From contig JAQWGN010000011.1 of assembly GCA_029238215.1 (NCBI GenBank), positions 107,607 through 171,606 on the forward strand: a stretch of 64,000 bases of DNA, given 5' to 3'. Numbering within the stretch: position 1 is the first letter of the stretch; each line of letters opens with the position of its first letter. Below, in pieces: positions 12,105 to 20,229 of the stretch. The notes beneath the pieces are model-generated. The model searched no databases, was not told the origin of the DNA, and saw only the letters and a program-made list of their open reading frames with translations. Source of the DNA: Flavobacteriaceae bacterium (GTDB lineage Bacteria > Bacteroidota > Bacteroidia > Flavobacteriales > Flavobacteriaceae). Made by a program: the position numbers and the translations under genes.

Positions 12105-13298
12105 ATGAACGTACACGAATATCAAGGAAAAGAAATTTTAGCACAATATGGGGTTGGTATCCAGCGCGGTGTTGTTGCCACAACAACGCACGAGGCAGTA
12201 GCTGCTGCTAAACAACTGACTGAAGAAACAGGTACAGGTTGGCATGTGATTAAAGCACAGGTTCATGCAGGTGGACGTGGTAAAGGTGGGGGTGTAAAGT
12301 TAGCCAAGTCGTTAGATGAGGTTGAGCGTATTTCAGGAGAAATTATTGGGATGCAGCTTGTTACTCCACAAACTACTGCTGAAGGTAAAAAAGTACATCA
12401 AGTGCTTGTTGCAGAAGACGTGTACTACCCTGGTGATTCAGAACCAAAAGAATTTTATATATCGGTATTGCTAAATCGCGCTTCAGGTAAAAATATGATT
12501 ATGTATTCTACTGAAGGTGGAATGGATATTGAAACTGTTGCTGAGGAAACACCAGAGCTTATTTTCACTGAAGAAATTGATCCAACTGTCGGATTGTTGG
12601 GGTTTCAGGCAAGAAACGTCGCTTTTAATTTAGGTCTGTCTGGAGCTGCTTTTAAAGGGATGGTAAAGTTTGTAGCGTCCTTGTATAAGGCGTATGTTGG
12701 GGCAGATGCTGCTTTATTTGAAATCAATCCGGTGCTAAAAACTTCAGACGATAAGATAATCGCTGTTGATGCAAAGGTCACTTTAGATGATAATGCCTTA
12801 TTTCGTCACCCAGATTTTGAAGCCATGCGTGATGTACGTGAGGAAAACCCCACTGATGTGGCAGCTCGTGAAGTTGGTCTTAACTATGTTGCACTTGAAG
12901 GGAATGTTGGGTGTATGGTTAATGGAGCTGGTTTAGCGATGGCTACCATGGATTTGATAAAACAAGCAGGAGGAGAGCCTGCCAACTTCTTGGATGTTGG
13001 TGGTACCGCTGATGCTGCTCGTGTAGAGGCAGCCTTCCGCATCATATTACAAGACCCGTCTGTTAAGGCTATTTTAGTGAATATTTTTGGTGGAATTGTG
13101 CGTTGTGATCGTGTGGCGCAAGGAATTGTTGATGCTTATAAAAATATGGGCGATGCTATTCAGATCCCTATTATCGTTCGTTTGCAAGGAACCAATGCAG
13201 ATATCGCTAAAGAGCTTATAGACTCTTCTGGTCTTGAAGTGCAAAGCGCTATTTTATTCCAGGAAGCTGCCGATAAGGTTCAAGCAGTATTGGCTTAA
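12105..13298 (+). CDS. sucC: Succinyl-CoA synthetase beta subunit (ADP-forming type)
   Basis: Beta subunit of the TCA-cycle enzyme that makes succinate plus nucleoside triphosphate from succinyl-CoA. It opens MNVHEYQGKEILAQYGV; an ATP-grasp domain (about 1-235, with VHAGGRGKGGGVK and FEINPVLK) is followed by the CoA-ligase domain with NGAGLAMATMDLI and FGGIVRCDRVAQGI. The 397-residue length is full. The alpha subunit sucD is not adjacent, which is common in Bacteroidetes, so it must lie elsewhere. It has its own promoter and is followed by a hairpin region in front of hsp20. Confidence 0.97.
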   Translation: MNVHEYQGKEILAQYGVGIQRGVVATTTHEAVAAAKQLTEETGTGWHVIKAQVHAGGRGKGGGVKLAKSLDEVERISGEIIGMQLVTPQTTAEGKKVHQVLVAEDVYYPGDSEPKEFYISVLLNRASGKNMIMYSTEGGMDIETVAEETPELIFTEEIDPTVGLLGFQARNVAFNLGLSGAAFKGMVKFVASLYKAYVGADAALFEINPVLKTSDDKIIAVDAKVTLDDNALFRHPDFEAMRDVREENPTDVAAREVGLNYVALEGNVGCMVNGAGLAMATMDLIKQAGGEPANFLDVGGTADAARVEAAFRIILQDPSVKAILVNIFGGIVRCDRVAQGIVDAYKNMGDAIQIPIIVRLQGTNADIAKELIDSSGLEVQSAILFQEAADKVQAVLA

Positions 13299-13299
13299 T

Positions 13300-13345
13300 T
13301 GACACTATGTCAGTCGCTATGGTCAAATAAGCGACATAATGACAG
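13300..13345. promoter_or_regulatory. TGACA-type inverted and direct repeats between sucC and hsp20
   Basis: TGACA-CTA-TGTCA (13300-13312) is a perfect inverted repeat. CGACA-TAA-TGACA (13332-13344) follows with the same 8-bp internal pitch. GTCGCT (13313-13318) and AGCGAC (13330-13335) also pair, so the stretch could fold as a hairpin with outer TGTCA/TGACA arms. There is no T-run after it, so a simple sucC terminator is less likely than an operator for hsp20. The regulator is not known from this window. Confidence 0.45.
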
Positions 13346-13407
13346 TAATATTTATTCGGTATACGATTTGCCATGGCTTAGGTGTATAACATTTAAAACC
13401 TAACATC

Positions 13408-13836
13408 ATGAATTTAATACGTAGAACCTCAAACCCTTTATTTCCATCTTTATTGGATGAATTTTTCGGATCAGAATTTCCACTTTCCGCTACTTCTCAA
13501 CGTGCGAATGTACCATCTGTGAATATTGCAGAATCGGATACTGCTTTTGAGCTTGCTCTTGCAGCGCCTGGTAAAACTCGCAAGGATTTTAATGTGGAGC
13601 TCGATGACCATGTACTTACGGTCTCTAGTGAGTCTAAACATGAAGATACTACAAAAACAGAGCAATACACACGTCGAGAGTTTCGTTACGATAATTTTCA
13701 GCGTAGTTTCCGACTTCCAGACTCAATTGACAGCACTAAAATTGTTGCTAAATACGATAATGGTATTTTGAATATTACGTTGCCAAAATTGGAAGAAGCA
13801 ATTCCAGAACCTAAAAAGTTGATTGAAATTAAGTAA
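13408..13836 (+). CDS. Small heat shock protein, Hsp20/alpha-crystallin family
   Basis: ATP-independent holdase that binds unfolding proteins in the cytoplasm. The 142-residue protein begins MNLIRRTSNPLFPSLLDEFFG, typical of bacterial class A Hsp20. It carries the alpha-crystallin domain (about 33-130: VNIAESDTAFELALAAPGKTRKDFNVELDD, then FRRSF-like FQRSFRLPDSID and YDNGILNITLPK) and ends with an I-x-I type motif (IEIK) used for oligomer contacts. It is preceded by a repeat-rich upstream region that may mediate heat or stress control. It is convergent with uvrB with only 13 bp between stops. Confidence 0.95.
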   Translation: MNLIRRTSNPLFPSLLDEFFGSEFPLSATSQRANVPSVNIAESDTAFELALAAPGKTRKDFNVELDDHVLTVSSESKHEDTTKTEQYTRREFRYDNFQRSFRLPDSIDSTKIVAKYDNGILNITLPKLEEAIPEPKKLIEIK

Positions 13837-13849
13837 GATGTTAAGAGCG

Positions 13850-15838
13850 CTACGCCAAGGTCTTTAGTTGATTTTGGATGCGCTCAATTTCATCTCTAAA
13901 ATGAGCCGCTTGGATAAAATCCATATCCATAGCGGCTTTTTCCATGTTTTTACGGGTTTTCCTTATTCGTGCTTGAAGATCGTCTTTCGATAAATAATCA
14001 ATATTTTCAGTGGTGAACTTTAGGGTAGGATCTTTTACTGCATTGGTGCGTTCAAAGGTTTCATCTAAGGCTTTATTTAGTGCCTGTGGTGTAATGTTGT
14101 GAAGTTCATTATATGCTGTTTGTTTTGCACGACGGTAAATGGTTTCATCCATGGTCTTCTTCATACTTTTTGTAATAGTATCCGCATACATAATTGCCTT
14201 TCCATTTAGGTTTCTTGCTGCCCTTCCAACCGTTTGTGTAAGCGAACGTGCAGAGCGTAAAAAGCCTTCTTTATCTGCATCTAAAATGGCTACTAACGAC
14301 ACTTCTGGTAAGTCAAGTCCTTCTCGAAGTAAATTAACTCCGATCAACACGTCAAAGAGCCCTTTTCTTAAATCGTGCATGATTTCAACACGTTCTAATG
14401 TGTCAATATCACTGTGTATGTAGCGGCACCGAATGGCAATACGCGAAAGGTATTTGGTTAATTCTTCGGCCATACGTTTTGTAAGTGTTGTTACAAGAAC
14501 ACGTTCGTCTTTTTCAGTCCGAAGGTGGATTTCTTCTACCAAATCGTCAATTTGGTTTAGGCTGGGACGCACTTCAATAATGGGATCTAAAAGCCCTGTA
14601 GGACGTATAAGTTGTTCTACAAATACTCCTTCAGTTTTTTCTAGTTCATAATCGGAGGGTGTGGCACTGACATAAATTACTTGCTGTTGAAGTTGTTCAA
14701 ATTCCTCGTATTTCAAGGGTCTGTTGTCCATGGCAGCAGGTAATCTAAACCCGTACTCTACCAAGTTTTCTTTCCTGCTTCGATCACCACCATACATGGC
14801 GTGTACTTGTGATAAAGTAACGTGACTTTCGTCAACGACCATTAAAAAATCTTCAGGAAAGTAGTCAAGTAAACAGAATGGTCGTGTACCTGGTTCCCTG
14901 CCATCAATGTAACGGGAGTAATTTTCAATTCCTGAGCAGTACCCCAATTCTCGAATCATTTCCAAATCAAAATTGGTGCGTTCTTCAAGGCGTTTTGCTT
15001 CAAGGTGTTTTCCAATTTCTTTAAAGTAATCGATTTGAGCAGTAAGATCGTCTTGAATTTGATGAATTGCGTTTTGCAAAACTTCAGGAGAGGTTGCAAA
15101 CATATTAGCTGGATAAATAGTAAGTTGCTCAAAAGTTTCCTTTACTGTTCCAGTCATTGGATCAAAGACTTCTATTGCCTCAATTTCGTCTCCAAAAAAA
15201 TGAATTTTAAACGCATGGTCCGCATAGCTTGGAAATACGTCCACGATATCTCCGTTTACACGAAAATTTCCATGAATAAAATCAGCGGTTGTTCTTGCAT
15301 ACAAACTTTGTACCAGTTGGTGTAAAAATTTTGTCCGCGGTATAACTTGGTCTACTTCAATATGAATTACATTTTTTTTGAATTCAACAGGATTACCGAT
15401 ACCGTAAAGGCAGGAAACCGAGGCTACTACAATAACATCTCTACGTCCCGATAGAAGGGAAGAAGTAGTGCTTAGCCGCAACTTCTCAATTTCATCATTA
15501 ATAGATAAATCTTTCTCAATATAGGTTCCCGATGTAGGGATGTATGCCTCAGGCTGGTAATAATCGTAATATGACACAAAATACTCTACCGCATTATTGG
15601 GAAAAAACTGCTTGAACTCCGCATAGAGTTGTGCAGCGAGTGTTTTATTATGTGCTAGAACTAGGGTAGGCCGTCTGCTTTCTGCTATAACATTAGCAAC
15701 CGTAAAGGTTTTCCCCGAGCCAGTAACCCCTAAGAGTGTTTGAAATTTACCCTGTTCAGCAAGTCCTTGTGTCAATTGACGGATTGCCTCAGGTTGATCC
15801 CCTGTGGGTTTAAAATCGGAAACAAGTTGAAACTCCAT
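13850..15838 (-). CDS. uvrB: UvrABC excision repair helicase subunit UvrB
   Basis: DNA-damage verification subunit of nucleotide excision repair. Walker A GVTGSGKTFTVA is near residue 40, followed by the beta-hairpin region YYDYYQPEAYIP, helicase motif II VVDESHVT, motif SATPSDYE, and motif VI QTVGRAARN. The C-terminal UvrC-binding helix pair (about 620-662, RKNMEKAAMDMDFIQAAHFRDEI) is present. The 662 residues are full length. The start lies 7 bp after a TAnnTTTG element. Confidence 0.98.
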   Translation of the reverse strand: MEFQLVSDFKPTGDQPEAIRQLTQGLAEQGKFQTLLGVTGSGKTFTVANVIAESRRPTLVLAHNKTLAAQLYAEFKQFFPNNAVEYFVSYYDYYQPEAYIPTSGTYIEKDLSINDEIEKLRLSTTSSLLSGRRDVIVVASVSCLYGIGNPVEFKKNVIHIEVDQVIPRTKFLHQLVQSLYARTTADFIHGNFRVNGDIVDVFPSYADHAFKIHFFGDEIEAIEVFDPMTGTVKETFEQLTIYPANMFATSPEVLQNAIHQIQDDLTAQIDYFKEIGKHLEAKRLEERTNFDLEMIRELGYCSGIENYSRYIDGREPGTRPFCLLDYFPEDFLMVVDESHVTLSQVHAMYGGDRSRKENLVEYGFRLPAAMDNRPLKYEEFEQLQQQVIYVSATPSDYELEKTEGVFVEQLIRPTGLLDPIIEVRPSLNQIDDLVEEIHLRTEKDERVLVTTLTKRMAEELTKYLSRIAIRCRYIHSDIDTLERVEIMHDLRKGLFDVLIGVNLLREGLDLPEVSLVAILDADKEGFLRSARSLTQTVGRAARNLNGKAIMYADTITKSMKKTMDETIYRRAKQTAYNELHNITPQALNKALDETFERTNAVKDPTLKFTTENIDYLSKDDLQARIRKTRKNMEKAAMDMDFIQAAHFRDEIERIQNQLKTLA

Positions 15839-15845
15839 AGCATGC

Positions 15846-15853
15846 CAAAAATA
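15846..15853 (-). promoter_or_regulatory. Bacteroidetes -7 promoter element for uvrB
   Basis: The minus strand reads TATTTTTG, an exact TAnnTTTG match, 7 bp before the uvrB ATG. Confidence 0.5.
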
Positions 15854-15861
15854 GCAAAAAC

Positions 15862-16695
15862 TTAGAGGTCACGGCGTTTTAATAGTCGATAGGTTAAAGA
15901 ATAAAAAATAAAGCACCAGACAAGTACAATACAAACGTCAAGCCATTGGACTTGGTTGCTTCCCGTAATATTCTCACCAATTTGATTGGCAAGGGTTCGT
16001 ACTGCAGAAAGGCGTGAAAAAGGCTCTGGGATGAGGTTGCTCATGGCATTAAGTGGAAAGAAGCGAAATACAGTTTCAGCATCAATCCAGGCGGGTGATT
16101 TCCACTTCAGCATCCCATAACAAATTCCTTCAAGCGCCTGCCAAATCCCCAAAAAACCTAAGGCAAAAGCCGAACGCTTTATAGCAGTTCCTAGAAACAG
16201 ACAAAAGCCAAAAAAAGCAGTGAGTTTGATGAAATAAGCGAACAAAAACTCCAAGTCTTTGATAATTATAGAAAACTCATTATAGTCAGAGTAAATGATT
16301 CCTAATATAAGTGACACACTAAAAATAAACAAAGTAGAAATTCCAGAAAACACCAAAATCAATATCCATTTTGAATGCAAAAACTCACGTTTGCTTAGTC
16401 CATCTATAAGATTTTGTTTAATGGTTTTATTACTGTATTCGTTAGCCGTCATTGAAACGATAACCACAGCAAGGAATATCTTAAACCACGCCCCAATAAA
16501 TGTATTAAAGTGCCATATGTAAGGAAAGTTAAAAATCCCTTGTTCTGCAATATGAAACTTTACAGGGCCTATGTCAAACCTTATGGCAGCAACAAGGGCA
16601 ATTGAAGTGAGTAGTATGAGGTAGGCTCCAATAAGGATACGGCTAGATCGATTGGCACTTAATTTTTCAAATTCAATTAAAAATAATCGTTTCAT
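15862..16695 (-). CDS. ABC transporter permease (ABC-2 type)
   Basis: Membrane half of an ABC exporter; the ATPase is the gene just upstream. The 277-residue protein has about six hydrophobic segments, the first at about 20-38 (ILIGAYLILLTSIALVAAI), with the conserved FIGAWFKIFLAVVIVSMTANEYSNKTIKQNLIDGLSKREF stretch typical of ABC-2 permeases of the lantibiotic/bacitracin-resistance or NatB type. The start overlaps the ATPase stop by 4 bp, so the two are translationally coupled. The substrate cannot be told from sequence. Confidence 0.85.
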   Translation of the reverse strand: MKRLFLIEFEKLSANRSSRILIGAYLILLTSIALVAAIRFDIGPVKFHIAEQGIFNFPYIWHFNTFIGAWFKIFLAVVIVSMTANEYSNKTIKQNLIDGLSKREFLHSKWILILVFSGISTLFIFSVSLILGIIYSDYNEFSIIIKDLEFLFAYFIKLTAFFGFCLFLGTAIKRSAFALGFLGIWQALEGICYGMLKWKSPAWIDAETVFRFFPLNAMSNLIPEPFSRLSAVRTLANQIGENITGSNQVQWLDVCIVLVWCFIFYSLTYRLLKRRDL

Positions 16696-17594
16696 GCCTT
16701 TTCATTTTGGGTTAAGGTTAAGAATTGTTCTTCTAAGCTTTTATGCTTTTGTGCTAAATGCGTTAACACAATTCCCTTCTCCGATAACGTCTTACTTAAA
16801 TCAGCCGTTTTAAGACTCTTATTTGGGTAGGCAAGTATAATTGTCCCGTTTTCTTCTACTCTTTCAATTGCTGAATCTTCTTTTAAGGATGCGATTAATA
16901 GTGCATGGTCTGTAGCACATAATTCAAAATACCCATAATCGGTAGTGAGCGCAGATACAGGACCAAAATACAGCTGTTTTCCTTCTTGAAGCACCAACAC
17001 ATCTGAGCAGACTTTTTCTACCTCGTCCAATAGATGCGAGGCCAATAAAATAGTGGTTCCTTGAGCAGCGATTTTAAAAATAATATCTCGCACTTGCGCA
17101 ATTCCTTGTGGGTCTAACCCATTAGTTGGCTCATCAAGAATTAAAATTTCTGGCTCGTTTAGTAATGCAGAAGCAATTGCTAAACGCTGCTTCATGCCTA
17201 AAGAGTAGGTTTTAAACTTATCGTTTTTACGTTCGTAAAGGCCAACTAACTTTAGGGTATCGTCTATTTTATCAAGTGAAACTTCTTTAATTCTACACAC
17301 CAGACGCAAGTTTTGTGCTGCAGTCATATAGGGATAGAAATTTGGTCTTTCAATAATAGCGCCTACATGTTTAAGCGCTTGATGTGTACTTTGGGTTCCG
17401 CCAAACCAAGAAAAGCTTCCTGAGGTAGGATTTACTACGTTTAGAATCATTCCTAAAGTTGTTGACTTTCCGCTTCCATTTGGTCCTAATAACCCATACA
17501 CTAAGCCTTTTTTAATAGAGAAACTAAGACGGTTAACGGCTGTAAGTTGGCCAAATTTTTTTGTTAGTTCATTTACGGTTAAGATGGTGCTCAT
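16692..17594 (-). CDS. ABC transporter ATP-binding protein
   Basis: Energising ATPase for the permease downstream. Walker A is LLGPNGSGKSTT (about 34-45), the signature YSLGMKQRLAIAS is near 135, and Walker B LILDEPTNGLDPQG near 160, with the switch histidine in LLASHLLDEVEKV. The C-terminal about 80 residues are a variable extension, as in NatA/BcrA-type exporters. Its upstream gap to the divergent kinase-like gene is only 56 bp; no clear TAnnTTTG element was found for it. Confidence 0.9.
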   Translation of the reverse strand: MSTILTVNELTKKFGQLTAVNRLSFSIKKGLVYGLLGPNGSGKSTTLGMILNVVNPTSGSFSWFGGTQSTHQALKHVGAIIERPNFYPYMTAAQNLRLVCRIKEVSLDKIDDTLKLVGLYERKNDKFKTYSLGMKQRLAIASALLNEPEILILDEPTNGLDPQGIAQVRDIIFKIAAQGTTILLASHLLDEVEKVCSDVLVLQEGKQLYFGPVSALTTDYGYFELCATDHALLIASLKEDSAIERVEENGTIILAYPNKSLKTADLSKTLSEKGIVLTHLAQKHKSLEEQFLTLTQNEKA

Positions 17595-17637
17595 GTTTCT
17601 ATTAACGCTAGGGGTTCGTTTTTGTTACACAAAGTCC

Positions 17638-17645
17638 TAACTTTG
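17638..17645 (+). promoter_or_regulatory. Bacteroidetes -7 promoter element for the kinase-like gene
   Basis: TAACTTTG matches TAnnTTTG and ends 5 bp before the GTG start at 17651. Confidence 0.55.
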
Positions 17646-17650
17646 GCTTT

Positions 17651-18715
17651 GTGAATGACAAGCTAATTTCGAAAAAAAAACCAACTTATCCCATCAATCC
17701 TTTTTTGTCGGATTATTTGGAAGCATATTCTCGCTTAATAGAAATCCCCATATTTTATGATGATTTACTTCGTTTTTCAGGTTCCGTAGCCGTGATGAAT
17801 AAACATGATCAGGATAGTTTATGGGTTCGTGTTTTTTATTCTGATAGTGATCGTAAAGAAATTGATGCTCAGCTCAAACAAGTCTATGCATCACTTCACT
17901 CCGATGGAAGTGCAATGACTATTCCGTACCTTAATGTTGACCATATTGATTACTGTACGTTTGGAAATTCAAAACCTTTTCGAGTTAAGATTAGGAATAT
18001 ACTCAATGATAACGCTGTATATTTTTATGTAAAAAAGGCGGATGCTTCTAGGGTTTATGGCTTAGAGTTGGAGCATATGCTATCTCCTAATAATCTTAAT
18101 TTCTTGGTACACCGTAACACATTAATTGAAGAGCATATTGCTGGTATTCCTGGCGATGAATTCATAAAAGAACTTCTACCAAAGTGCACCAAAATAGAAA
18201 GAAATCAAATCGCTAAAGCTTTTGTAAAGTTTAATGAACGCTGTATGATTCGTCTTTTAGGCGATATGCGATCCTATAATTATGTGATAATTCCAATTCA
18301 TGATTTCGATAAAGTTATTTACAATATTCGCGCGATAGACTTTGATCAGCAATGTTATGAGGGTCGTTTAAATGTGTATCGCCCTCAATTTTTCAAAGAA
18401 AACTTTCCTATGGTTTCTCTTGTAAAAGATCACCTTACTAGCGAATCCTTAAATCAATATAAAATTGAGGAGCGAGCAACGATTGCACGAAGAATTTTAG
18501 GAAACGAAACACGCCTTACACATTTGTTGAAATGTATGCTTAACGATCATATTTCTAGTCCTGAAAAAATAAAGAATTTAAGTGCGGAGGTTTATCAATT
18601 GACCAAGCAATCTTCATTTTTAAAAAGCCGTTCAATGGGCGAGTTAATGCGTGCATCATTTCACTTTGTGAAACGCAACTACGAAAGCCACGAAATGCTT
18701 CGAGTTAACCGTTAA
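17651..18715 (+). CDS. Conserved hypothetical protein with kinase-like motifs
   Basis: I do not recognise the 354-residue family by name. Visible motifs recall the aminoglycoside-phosphotransferase/HipA-type kinase fold. FYVKKAD (about 126-132) could supply the ATP lysine. LLGDMRSYNYVI (about 205-216) has the D-x4-N spacing of a catalytic loop, and IRAIDFDQ (about 228-235) resembles the metal-binding IDFD motif. The C-terminal 100 residues are helical and charged. There is no signal peptide or membrane segment, so it is probably cytoplasmic. The GTG start follows a -7 element by 5 bp. It is convergent with the next gene, sharing TTAA. A kinase role is inference from motif spacing; the substrate is unknown. 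Confidence 0.7.
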   Translation: MNDKLISKKKPTYPINPFLSDYLEAYSRLIEIPIFYDDLLRFSGSVAVMNKHDQDSLWVRVFYSDSDRKEIDAQLKQVYASLHSDGSAMTIPYLNVDHIDYCTFGNSKPFRVKIRNILNDNAVYFYVKKADASRVYGLELEHMLSPNNLNFLVHRNTLIEEHIAGIPGDEFIKELLPKCTKIERNQIAKAFVKFNERCMIRLLGDMRSYNYVIIPIHDFDKVIYNIRAIDFDQQCYEGRLNVYRPQFFKENFPMVSLVKDHLTSESLNQYKIEERATIARRILGNETRLTHLLKCMLNDHISSPEKIKNLSAEVYQLTKQSSFLKSRSMGELMRASFHFVKRNYESHEMLRVNR

Positions 18716-19212
18716 TTCCAATCGTCATAGGGGTCTTCAAACGAGTCTATTCCGTTTTGGTCATAGCCATTATCTTCCCAATCATCATTTTCTTTTTCTG
18801 ATGTAAAAGTTTTTTCAGGAGCTTCTTCAGGTACTTCACCATGGGTGTATATTAACATAGGATATGCAGCTCCTGGTTTTGCCTCATCTGTTTCAATTAG
18901 CTCAATAAAAAAAGTCCAAAGATTAAGGAAATCATAGACATAAAGCATTTTTGTTAGTCCAGGGAATAGACTGTCTAAAAGTGTACTGTTCATGCGGCGA
19001 GTTTCTTCCTCTCCCATATCGAAGAGTGAAATAGAATCTCCTTGCTGCCATTCATCATCACTTTCATAGAAAACAGCCATCTCTGAGCCACTAAAACCAA
19101 AGGCTTGGGTGATGGCATTGTGGAAGTCTTCAAAAGTAGCATTTTCTTCAAGTGCAATATCTCGAAAAACATCCTCTTTTGTATCTAAAATTATTCTAAA
19201 GTGATAAATCAT
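18712..19212 (-). CDS. Plasmid pRiA4b ORF-3-like family protein
   Basis: A 166-residue acidic protein of the pRiA4b ORF-3/IS1096 TnpR-like family, whose function is not established. The family's MIYHFRIIL opening, LHNAITQAFGF-like FHNAITQAFGF helix and WTFFIELIE strand are visible; the tail is very acidic (WEDNGYDQNGIDSFEDPYDDWN). I moved the start from 19257 to ATG 19212, because the longer version adds an unlikely leader inside the heme A synthase gene. It overlaps that gene's 3' end by 17 bp and shares a 4-bp stop overlap with the convergent kinase-like gene. No transposase is nearby, so the transposon link of the family name does not apply here. Confidence 0.75.
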   Translation of the reverse strand: MIYHFRIILDTKEDVFRDIALEENATFEDFHNAITQAFGFSGSEMAVFYESDDEWQQGDSISLFDMGEEETRRMNSTLLDSLFPGLTKMLYVYDFLNLWTFFIELIETDEAKPGAAYPMLIYTHGEVPEEAPEKTFTSEKENDDWEDNGYDQNGIDSFEDPYDDWN

Positions 19213-20227
19213 ATCGATGTAAATATATACGTAAAATCCAATAAAGTTGCACTCCAAAAAGAATGGTAGCGGTTAACAAATGAAGCGGTTGTGAGGCAAA
19301 AGGAAAATCAAAATAATACATGGCAATTCCAAGGATTATTTCCAACCCAACGAGCCCTAAAATTCTGTGAATGAAAACACGCTCTATTTTTTCATGAATA
19401 ACGCGTAGTAAAATAATAACATTCAACACAACAACTAATATCGATAAGCTCCTATGTATATAAAACCCAACTTCTGGAGTAGCTAGCCAAAATTGTGGCA
19501 GTTCGTATCCCCAACGATCGACTTGAGCATCGACAAACTGGCGAACCTGTATTCCCAAGCCAATTTGAATAAGCGTTAGCATAAATGAGGTAAAAAGCAG
19601 TATTCTAAAATTCATTGAAGGTAACTTGGCTAGACCAAATGATTTTGAAGCAACTCGAACAACCAATAAAAACCCAACTAGCAGTAAGGCCATTAGCATA
19701 TGCACTGAAATTTTTAAGGGGAGTAAGTTTGAATCAACTACAGTTTTCCCTAGCCAGGCTTGAAAAATTAGTCCTAAAAGTGAGAGTAGCGAAAAAATGA
19801 AAATAATCGGTTTTTTACGAATCCATTTTATGCTAAAACCAAACAGTATAAGAATGGCTAGGCCAGAAAGCGCTCCAAATAAACGATTAACAAATTCAAT
19901 CCACGTATGCGTTGCATTAAAAATGGCGTAGTCATGCTTGGTATAAGGCTCCCACAACGATGGATTTAATTTTTCTGAGGAAGTAAACCCTTGTTTTGCT
20001 ACCAATAGCCCTTCGCTCTCAATGATTACATTACCCTTTTTATATTTGGTTTCCGGCTTCCATGCAAGTTGTTCGGCATGTGTTGGCGGAATATAATAAC
20101 CAAAGCATTTAGGCCAATCTGGACACCCCATGCCACTTCCTGTCATGCGCACAGTTGCACCTGCTGCAATTACAAGATAAATTAAAATTAATGAAATACG
20201 CGTCCAGCGTTGTAAGTGTTTGTACAT
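19196..20227 (-). CDS. ctaA: Heme A synthase (COX15/CtaA family)
   Basis: Membrane enzyme oxidising heme O to heme A for aa3-type cytochrome oxidase. The N-terminus has a membrane segment (about 12-28, LILIYLVIAAGATVRM) followed at once by the hallmark TGSGMGCPDWPKCFG. Seven to eight membrane segments are visible, with conserved histidines in NATHTWIEFVNRLFG, ISVHMLMAL, YIHRSLSI and LHLLTA acting as heme or metal ligands in the family. The 343 residues match the Bacteroidetes COX15 type. The preceding nucleotidyltransferase ends only 2 bp upstream of the ATG, suggesting an operon. Confidence 0.93.
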   Translation of the reverse strand: MYKHLQRWTRISLILIYLVIAAGATVRMTGSGMGCPDWPKCFGYYIPPTHAEQLAWKPETKYKKGNVIIESEGLLVAKQGFTSSEKLNPSLWEPYTKHDYAIFNATHTWIEFVNRLFGALSGLAILILFGFSIKWIRKKPIIFIFSLLSLLGLIFQAWLGKTVVDSNLLPLKISVHMLMALLLVGFLLVVRVASKSFGLAKLPSMNFRILLFTSFMLTLIQIGLGIQVRQFVDAQVDRWGYELPQFWLATPEVGFYIHRSLSILVVVLNVIILLRVIHEKIERVFIHRILGLVGLEIILGIAMYYFDFPFASQPLHLLTATILFGVQLYWILRIYLHRYDLSL

Positions 20228-20229
20228 TA

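Noticed and set aside
18712-19212. Transposon-related gene because of the IS1096 TnpR-like family name
   Set aside because: There is no transposase, terminal repeat or target duplication nearby, and the gene overlaps heme A synthase in a normal operon-like way.
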